Shown here: positions 55,980 through 64,000 of the stretch, one piece after another
Layout: every line of letters starts with the position of its first letter
Position numbering within the stretch: position 1 is the stretch's first letter
Assembly (NCBI GenBank): GCA_963932145.1
Contig: OZ010581.1
Span: 87,202,787-87,266,786, forward strand
Direction of reading: 5' to 3'
Length of the DNA: 64,000 bases
DNA from: Acanthosepion lycidas
Lineage: Eukaryota; Mollusca; Cephalopoda; Sepiida; Sepiidae
Made by a program: the position numbers and the translations under genes
Notes under the pieces: model-generated
Database searches by the model: none
What the model was told of the DNA's origin: nothing
Seen by the model: only the letters and a program-made list of their open reading frames with translations

Positions 55980-58900
55980 AAATTAGAGACCTCAGCGTCA
56001 ACTTCCAATTTATTTTTTCGATAAATATATGATTTTCATATTTCTATATAAAAAGACAATTACGCAGAAATTCCGCGTATCTGCATATATCTATATAAAA
56101 GTATTGATCGGAAAAATAGCCGATTTTCTTATTTCTATGTAAAAAAAAAAAAAAAAAAACTTTAAAGAAAAAGCAAACATCATAAGAAAATAGAGCTTAT
56201 TTTCATATTTCTCTATACAAAAATTAAACTTCAAAGGAAATGAAATATTTTTTTAATATATTCTATATGAAAAAAAGCAAAACCTGAAGAAAATTAATTA
56301 TTTTGCATATGAAAATGCTTTATAACATCACTAAATCTGCATAATGTTTGTCTATATACAGAAATAAAAATTTGTAAAGTAATGAAACATTTTTTTTACA
56401 TATTTCTATATGAAAATGTCAAAATTAAAAGAAATAATATTGGTTTTCATATTGCTGTAAAAAATTCAAATGAAGTATTTTTGCATATTTCTATAAAATT
56501 ACATATTGTAAAAAAGACAAAGCCGTGGAAAATGATGATTCATTGCAGATTTTCATATTTCGATAGGAAAAGTTAACATCTGAAGAAAATAAAACTTTTT
56601 GTATATTTCTATTTAAAAAGTTATATTCTGTAGAAAACTAGAGGCGGTTCATATGAAAAAGACGAATCTGAGGAAAATGAAATTTTGCATGTTTCTATAT
56701 AAAAAAGTAAAATATGGACAAAATATAACTGATTTTCATATTTCTATATGAAATTGCCCAATCTAGAAAAAAATGAAACTATTTTGCATATTTTTAAATA
56801 AGAAGGCAAGCATCTGATGAAAATATAGCTGTTTTTCATATTTCTATATAAAAATGACAGATGTGTGAAAAATAATAATTTTTGAATATTTCTATATAAA
56901 ATGTCAAAATCTGAAGAAAATACTGATGTTTTTATATTTTATATAAAAAATCTAACTTCGAAAAATATAGCTGATTCCCAAAATCCTATATATGAAAATC
57001 AAAACAAAAAGAAAATGAATAATTTCTGCATATTCCTATAACAAAAGGGACAATTCTGAAGAGAATGAAGTATTTTACATTACTTCTATATAAAAAAACT
57101 GAAAAAATGTAGTTGATTATCTTATTTCTGCATAAAAACTAAAACTGTATAAAATAATTAATTTTTTCATATTTCCGTATACAAAAATCAAAAGATGAAA
57201 AATTATAGCTAATTTTCTATATATAAAAAATAAAGTTGATTTTCTATATAAAATGTCAAAATAAGAAGAAAAGCAAGAATTTTCATATTTCTATATAAAA
57301 ATGTAAATAGGATATTATTGCCGATTTTCATATTTCTATATAAAAATAAAAATCTGAAAAAAATGCAAGTTTTTCATTTTTATATAAAAAGTAAAATAGA
57401 AAGAAAATATTGTTGATTTTCATATTTCTATATAAAAAAAGACAAATCCGTGGAAAATGATACATTTTGCATATTTCTATATAAAATGTCAAAATCTGAA
57501 GAAAATACATTTTTCTATATAAAAAATCAAAATCTCAAGAAAATGATGTATTTTTGTATATTTCTATATAAAATGTTAAAATCTCAAGAAAATAAGACTT
57601 TTTATTGCATATTTCTATATAAAAAGTATAATATAAAATCAGTTATGATTTCATATTTTACTTTTAAAAAAGACAAATCTGTTGAATATGATGCATTTTT
57701 GCATAATTCTACATCTGAAAGAGACAATCTGAAACAATATTGCTGATTATCATATTTCTAAATAAATAAGCAAAATCTGTAAAAATAATTCTGAAGAAAA
57801 TTAAACTTTTTGTATATTTCTATATAAAAAACTGAAATAGAAAGAAAATAAAGCTGATATTCATATTTCTATATCAAATATCCCTATCTTATATTAAAGT
57901 GCAGAAATCTGAATAATTATGGGTGAATTGAAGTGAAGCATTTTTGCAGATTTCTCCTTAAAAACCCATAAGGTTTAGAGAATTTTCTAACTTACGTATT
58001 AAAACTATAAATTGAAGTAAATGAAAAAATCTTTGCATATTTCTATATAAAAACTGAATGTCTGAAGAAAATGAAACATTTTTGCGTAATTCTAGGAGTA
58101 ATCATTGTTCATATTTCATATAAAAATGTGAACTCTGAAAATAAAGCATTTTGCATATTCGAAGAAAATATCAGATTTTCATATGTCTAAATACAAAAAT
58201 CAAAATCTGAAGAAAATTAATTACTCTTGCATAGTTTAATTGTTGGTTTTTATGTTTACATGAAAAAATCTGAAGAAATGAAATTTTTGCATATATAAAA
58301 TGTCAAAATCTGAAAGTATACCTGGTTTTCATATTCTACATATAAAATCAAATGAAATAAAAATAAGTTACTTTTGTATATTTCTATATAAAATGTAAAA
58401 GTTTGAATAAAATCGAGCTGATTTTCATATTTTTATATAAAAATGAAAGAAACTTAAGAAACGATGAATGAAAACGTTCAAAATTAATAAAATGGAACAT
58501 TTTTTTAATATTTCAATATTAAAAAAGCGAAATCTATAGAAAATATTGCTGATTTTATATTTCTATAGTGGAAAATCAAATCCTGATGAAAATTAAGCAT
58601 ATTTCTACATAAAAACGTGAAAATCCTATTATATTGGTGATTTTTATATTTCTATATAAAAAAGCCAAATCTGAAGAAAATGAAAAGTTGTTGCATATTT
58701 CTATATAAAAACGGGAAAATCTGAAGAAAATAATCCTCTTTCTTTATGAAGCATTTTATACAAAATTCAAAATCAATACAACTGATTTTCAAATTTCTAT
58801 ATAAAAATATTAAAATCTGAAAAAATATAACTGTCTATATTTTTGAGATGAGGTATTGTAATTATTTACATGGTTTAGTCCGTTGTCCCCATCTTTATTA

Positions 58901-59715
58901 CCATATTTACGTTGTTTCGGCAGTTGTACACTCCAGCCTTCTTCAGGTGATTGAAGATTTTTCATCATAACTGATTTTCGTATTTCTCTGTAGAAAATCC
59001 AAATCTGTATAAAATCAATCATTTTCGCAATTTTCTATTTAAAAAATTAAAATTAAGAATATATGATGATTTTTATATCCCGATATAAAATGCCAAGAAA
59101 TGAATCATTTTTGTACATTTCATGTAAAAAGTCTGTATATAAAATTGAGTAATCTGAGATTAATAGTTGATTTCATATTTCTGCATAAAATCACAGTTTG
59201 AAGAAAATGAAGCCTTTTAATATATTTCTCTATAAAAATTTCAAGTTCTAAACAAAATATTGCTGATTTTCTTATGTTTACATAAAAATTCAAAATCTGA
59301 AGAAAATGAAGTATTTTTGAACATTTCTATACAGAAATAAAAAAAATCTGAATAAAACAATTAATTTTCATATATCTATATAAAACGTCAAAAAATAAAT
59401 TCAAAAGCTGAAGAAAGCGTAGCTGATTACATATTTGTATTTTAAAAAGTTCAAAATTGAAAGAAAATGGAGCTTTCTGTATAAAAATATCTGAAAAAAA
59501 CTTTAACTAATTTTCATCTATTAAAAAATTTAAAAGATGAAGAAAATATGTCATATTTTCATATTTTTATATCTGAAGAAACCGTAGTTGATTTTCATAT
59601 TTTCATATTAAAAGCTCAAAAATATATTTGATCATTCTTCTATATATAAAAAGTTAAAATCAATAAATATAAAAATTAGTTATATATAATTGTAGCTGAT
59701 TTTCATATTTCTATA
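55980..59715. repeat. AT-rich tandem array, ~45-50 bp diverged units, two alternating subtypes
   Basis: About 3.7 kb built from units centred on CATATTTCTATATAAAA followed by AAAATCTGAAGAAAAT. Measured spacings between cores near 57,289-57,470 are 45, 46 and ~49 bp, suggesting roughly 75 units. Two linker subtypes recur: GCTGATTTT before CATATTTC, and GAA..ATTTTTG before CATATTTC, often alternating, which implies a dimeric ancestral unit near 95-100 bp. Units are strongly diverged. Open frames within it (for example 57,450-57,746) encode only Phe/Tyr/Lys-rich repeats and I do not regard them as genes. Interrupted once by a PLE tail. Confidence 0.9.
58834..58966 (-). mobile_element. PLE 3'-tail fragment inserted in the tandem array
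   Basis: Reverse complement carries CACCTGAAGAAGGCTGGAGT, CGTAAATATGGTAATAAAGA and TGGGGACAACGGACTAAACC, closely matching the tail of the PLE at ~37,740-37,850. ATAACTG occurs on both sides (58,827-58,833 and 58,967-58,973) and may be the target duplication. Same PLE family, severe 5' truncation. Confidence 0.82.
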
Positions 59716-60214
59716 TACATATATGCGTCATACCACATTCCAATATTTTAAACGGATTTTTACCTTTTTTATAACTGTCTGTGAATAGTCATGAGTTGAA
59801 AATTCCGAGTGCAGAAATTAAAATTTATTAATAATCGGTGCAATTTACACCGGTCCCAATGGATTAATGCTAAATGCGCTTAAGCAAAGTATATCATCAT
59901 ATAAGGAAACGCGGTGTAATTCAATAAGACAATATATTTAACATTTGCACGAAGTTTAAATGGAGAAAAAAAAAGAAATAAATCAATTCAATAAAATCGA
60001 GTTCAGCTTGAAGCGGTTTCGAAATTGATGATTTATTCGTATCATATGGTACTCATTCCTATTGGACATAACGTTACCCCGTCCAATATGTCCTTTTTGA
60101 TGGTCTGCAGCTTGGTATCTTCTACATGATCCATATGAGGCCATAATTTTGGGTATCATGATCGTAAATATATCAGAACGGACGAAGATCATTTTGATTA
60201 AGTTAGAAAATGAT

Positions 60215-60219
<5 letters not shown>
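59716..60219. other. Stretch without a recognised gene
   Basis: Lies between the array and a microsatellite. Includes a small hairpin CGGTGCAATTTACACCG at ~59,838-59,854. Could include part of an element related to the following Gypsy copy; not shown. Confidence 0.4.

Positions 60220-60307
<88 letters not shown>
60220..60307. repeat. (TA)n(TG)n compound microsatellite
   Basis: TA repeats 60,220-60,278 then TG repeats to 60,307. Confidence 0.95.
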
Positions 60308-60311
<4 letters not shown>

Positions 60312-60663
60312 ATAGGAATAAAGTGTCGCTGTCGCCACTGGTGATTGAACACAGATCACCAGAGAGCTAACACAGGCGATCCCATTTTGAATAAGTAGAT
60401 CCCGTGGTGGTAAAGGAAATGTTTATATGGGAATTAGCGTGGCGTCTAAGTGATCGCTATACGGATTACTGTTCGGATCACTATTTGGTGGTTGTTTTTT
60501 GAACGAATATTATCGAGCAAGTACTATTATTGGGAGTGTTATACGAAGGTGTCTGACACCTGTACTGTTCAACAGCATTACTATAGTTGTATCTGCGATC
60601 CTAAAATCTCTCCTACAACGATCATTACGAAAGTGAAAATGAGTATTCGTTGACATCACAGAA

Positions 60664-60690
60664 GTGGCGACGCGGATTCCTTGAACTTAC
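60664..60690 (+). promoter_or_regulatory. Primer-binding site of Gypsy element 2
   Basis: AGTGGCGACGCGGATTCC has the same TGGCGACG core as element 1 and matches a serine-type tRNA 3' end in reverse complement. Only one clear unit is seen here, with a weaker echo GAGGATTCCTTCAATTTACA at ~60,713, in contrast to the longer series in element 1. Confidence 0.6.
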
Positions 60691-61448
60691 ACGAGTATTT
60701 GTGGAACCTAGATGAGGATTCCTTCAATTTACACGAGGGTTCGTTCAAATTACACAAGGTAAAATTAATATGCAAAATATTCAACAGAGTACAGCGGCAT
60801 GGAAGAATTAAAAGTTATCATGGTTCAAATGTTATAGCAACAAGAACTACAGCAAGAACAACAATTGAAGCAACAAAAACATGAGCAGCAATGACAGTTA
60901 CAACTACAACAGAAGTTTGTTTGAGTTGTTTACCAAAACGATGGCCAGAAAATCTTCAGATTCATTCACTCCAGATGCCGTTGCTAATTCAGTCAGCGAA
61001 ATTGTGTACAATCTAGATGAAAGGATAACTTTTCTAACTTATTGTAGAAGATACGAAGGGGTCTTCAAAAGCGTTTGTTCGCATTAGAGTGAGGAAAAAA
61101 GTGCAGTTATTATTAAAGAAATTTTCCCCTGCCGAACATGAAAAATATGTAAAGTATATTTTTCGGAAAAAACAGGAAAGATAAATTTTCATGAGACTGT
61201 TTTAATACTATCGAAAAATTTTGATGATAGGAGTTCATTATTTAATACATGATGGCAAAGTCTTATCGACGATGAAGTCTGTCACTTATCAAGGAGTCGT
61301 GAATAGAGAATGTGAAAAGATCAAGTTAAAATGAATTAAATACTGATTTATTTAAATGTCTGATATTCATAGTGGGTTTAACTTATAATGAGGACGCGGA
61401 TACTAGCTAAATTAGAAATGGATCCTAAATTAGCTCTCCAGAAAATGG

Positions 61449-61449
<1 letters not shown>

Positions 61450-61500
<51 letters not shown>
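61450..61500. repeat. (GA)n tract inside Gypsy element 2
   Basis: About 25 AG units within the gag region. Confidence 0.95.
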
Positions 61501-61503
<3 letters not shown>

Positions 61504-64000
61504 ACGTCAACGTATTTTAAATTTGAAACTCGATACTGCAATGATTGAAGGGAAAGACAATTCACAGGTACATAGTGTCCGACCATCTAAGAGAAAAAAC
61601 TGCAAAAGTTTTTCAACTCCTAACAGAAGAGTAAGAAAAGACTATAACCCCCACCTCAATACCTAATACTTGCCACAATTGTGATAGTAAGAATTTTAAA
61701 AGTGATTGTTTCTTCAAGAACAAAAGATGCTATGAATGTGGGAGATTAGGACACAAAGGTATGTGTTGCAGATGCAAAAAATGGAGGAAAAAACGTATAT
61801 GAACATGATAAATATATGGTCTAACGATAAGAAGCCTAAAAGGGAAATTAACAAGACATCTCAAAAGAGGAAATTTGTTTTTGTGCAAATTAATGTTGTA
61901 AAAATAAAATTGCAACTAGATACAGGATCTGATATCACTATCATAAATGAACAGACATGGAGAAAATGGGTAAACCCAGTTTATTGACTTCTGATGGGGT
62001 GTCAGGAAAGAGATTGAACTTTTGCGGTGAATTCAGCTGTAAAGTTTCTTTTGAGGGGAACCTCAAAAAAGCGTTGGTGTTTGTATTAAAAAATACTGCT
62101 AATTTTTTTTTAAATCCGATTGGATTGTATTGTTTGATCTTTGGGACCTTCGAATTAACTCTTTTTGCAACAAGATAAATATTGCTACTCCCGGTACTAA
62201 TACGCCAACTGAAATTTTAAAAATGAACTGAAATTTTAAAAATGAACTGAAAAAGAGTTTTCCAGAAGTTTTCTCCGAAGGTCTAGGGACATGCACGAAA
62301 GCAAAAGCTAAGTTTGAGTTAAAAGACAATGTGACACCGACATTTAAGCCAAAAAGCAAAAAGTTTAAAATAATATAACTACCCGTTTCCAAGTCCAGAG
62401 GAAATTTTTGCCAAATTGAATGGAGGTAATTCTTTTCTAAATTGGACGTGTCAGACGTTTACCTACAAGTACGAGTGGACGAAGACTGCTCAAAATTATC
62501 AACAATTAACACTCATAGAAGGTTATACAATTCAACATACTTCCTTTCGGGATAAAGGTAGCCCCAGGCATATTTCAATAGATAATGGATACCATGCTTT
62601 CCGGTTGGATTGTGCTCAAGCATATTTGGATGAAGTATTTATAAAAGTAAAACCTGAGAGCAACACGCAGAAGATGTAAAGAAAGTATTTGAAAGAATCA
62701 AAGAATATGGTTTTAAGATTAGTGAAGGAAAATGTGAATTGTGTATGTCCAGACTTAAATATCTAGGTCAAATTATTGATGAAAACTGTATATGACCGGA
62801 TCCTTCAAGGGCGAGCACAATAAAGGACATGCTCGCCCCCAAAAATGTAACAAAGTTACAAGCATTTTTAGGGTTTTCTAACTACTATCATACATATATA
62901 CCTAATATGCACGAATTAAGAGCGCCATTGAATAACCTACCGAAGAAAGATGTGAAATCGAATTGGACAGATAAATGTCAATGTGCTTTCGAAGAGATGA
63001 AGATCTTAATATTAGATTTGTCACTAGCTCATTTTGATCCTAAATTAAAGATTGTGGTTGCATCAGATGCAAGTGATTCTGCTATTGAAGGAGTGTTACT
63101 ACAAAAATATGAGGACGGAATAGCTAAACCAATAGCTCATGCTTCAATACCACTAACTGCAAATGAAAGAAGCTACAGACAGATAGAAAAAGAAGCATAG
63201 GCCATCATATTTGCCATGAAAATACATGCTAGGGAATTCATACTACAGACAGATCATTGCCCATTATTGTCCACATATGGATAAAAAAGGGGTGTTCCCA
63301 CACATACAGCAAATAGACTGCAGCTCTGGGGAATTATCCTATTGTATTATAATTATAAAATGGAATTTCTACCATCCAAAAAATTAAGTCATGCAGACGT
63401 ATTGTCTGGACTAATACCAAGATTTTACGAACCGCTTGAAGACACATTAATTGCGACGATAAGGGCCAAAAATGAAATTATTAAAGTATTATGCAATACT
63501 GTAAGAGAACTGGCCATAACATTGGAGGAAGTAAAAATTAAGGTGGAAAAAGACGACTTTATAATGAAAATGAAGGAGAAATTAAGATCTAAAGAAAAAT
63601 ACTATTTGAAATAATGCATTTTCATTATGTAATGTTGTACTTATGTACGCAGAAAAAGTTGTGATACCAGTACCGTTGCAAAGACGTATGTTAAAAGAAT
63701 TTCACAGGAGACATCCAGGAATTTCTAGAATGAATGTTATACTTACTGGCCAAAACTGGATAAGGATATCGAAAATTTAGTGAAATCATGCAGAGGAGAC
63801 TATCAAAATTCAACCTTGGTCGAAAACCGATTTGCTATAGTCCAGAATACATATAGGCTTCGCAGGAGGATACTATTTAGTGGTAGTCGATAATTACACT
63901 GAATGGACAAAAATATTAAGATGTAGAAAACCGACCTCCGCGGTAACGATAAATTTCCTACACGAGATTTTTACAAGATTCGGTGTTCCTGACTCTATCG

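Larger units (their letters stand above)
60310..64000 (+). mobile_element. Gypsy (Metaviridae) LTR retrotransposon fossil 2, Mag-like, runs off the window
   Basis: Left LTR inferred at ~60,310-60,660 from the position of the primer site; the right LTR is outside the window, so ends cannot be compared. Order: primer site; gag start with Gln-rich coil (~60,805-60,920); two CCHC knuckles (~61,675-61,770); retropepsin-like segment (~61,910-61,960); reverse transcriptase, including LGFSNYYHTYIPNMHELRAP (~62,867-62,930); RNase H with ASDAS (~63,061-63,075); integrase start HPGISRMN (~63,712) to the window end. Related to element 1 throughout. Broken, with ten or more interruptions; looks older than element 1. 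Confidence 0.85.

Noticed and set aside
57450-57746. 98-codon frame with repeated FCIFLYKM segments
   Set aside because: A translation of the tandem array. Units change frame constantly, so a repeat protein is not supported.
55980-59715. CRISPR-like impression of the repeat array
   Set aside because: Spacing and unit sequence are irregular, there are no unique spacers of constant length and no cas-like genes, and the context is a metazoan genome.

Overview
The window is AT-rich, repeat-dominated eukaryotic DNA in which I recognise no convincing host protein-coding gene. The mix of families points to a metazoan, most probably a coleoid cephalopod mollusc such as an octopus: Tx1-like, RTE-like and jockey/CR1-like LINEs, several Penelope-like elements (PLEs) with GIY-YIG endonucleases, Mag-like Gypsy and BEL/Pao elements, Tc1/mariner transposons, and very frequent long (TA)n tracts edged by (CT)n, (CA)n or (TG)n. 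The organism call is an inference from remembered families; no search was possible.

Layout. 1-3,140: 5'-truncated Tx1/L1-type LINE and its 3' tail. 3,142-8,180: Gypsy (Mag-like) fossil with both LTRs and an unusual tandem series of primer-binding-site-like units. 8,180-16,640: microsatellites, a 124-bp foldback, two antisense LINE tails coding for zinc-finger-like segments, and an unrecognised broken coding tract. 16,650-18,480: antisense PLE. 18,571-21,697: LTR-like non-coding element with a Tc1-type transposon (18,772-20,354) inserted in it. 22,546-23,439: internally deleted DNA transposon. 23,900-28,250: short palindromes between AT-rich tracts. 27,780-29,460: degenerate CTAACC-type sequence split by a jockey/CR1-like LINE tail. 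30,200-31,523: antisense LINE tail and a 5S rRNA pseudogene. 33,800-37,870: one PLE fragment, a LINE endonuclease fragment and a longer PLE with a tRNA-like segment. 39,985-44,689: three mariner-type MITEs, one inside a third kind of PLE/GIY-YIG remnant. 46,790-50,885: three decayed LINE copies. 52,040-54,990: mariner remnant, then BEL/Pao remnant. 55,980-59,715: a 3.7-kb AT-rich tandem array of ~45-50 bp units with two alternating subtypes, carrying an inserted PLE 3' end. 60,310-64,000: a second Mag-like Gypsy fossil running off the window.

The elements do not form a pathway. They record a layered insertion history: Tc1 in LTR-like element, MITE in GIY-YIG frame, PLE tail in satellite, LINE in telomere-like sequence. 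A second theme is short, nearly perfect inverted duplications with 1-12 nt loops, two of them at the edge of a truncated retroelement. I found no new defence, metabolic or regulatory system. The best leads are the satellite-like array, the repeated primer-site units, the palindromes and the MADE1-like MITE family.
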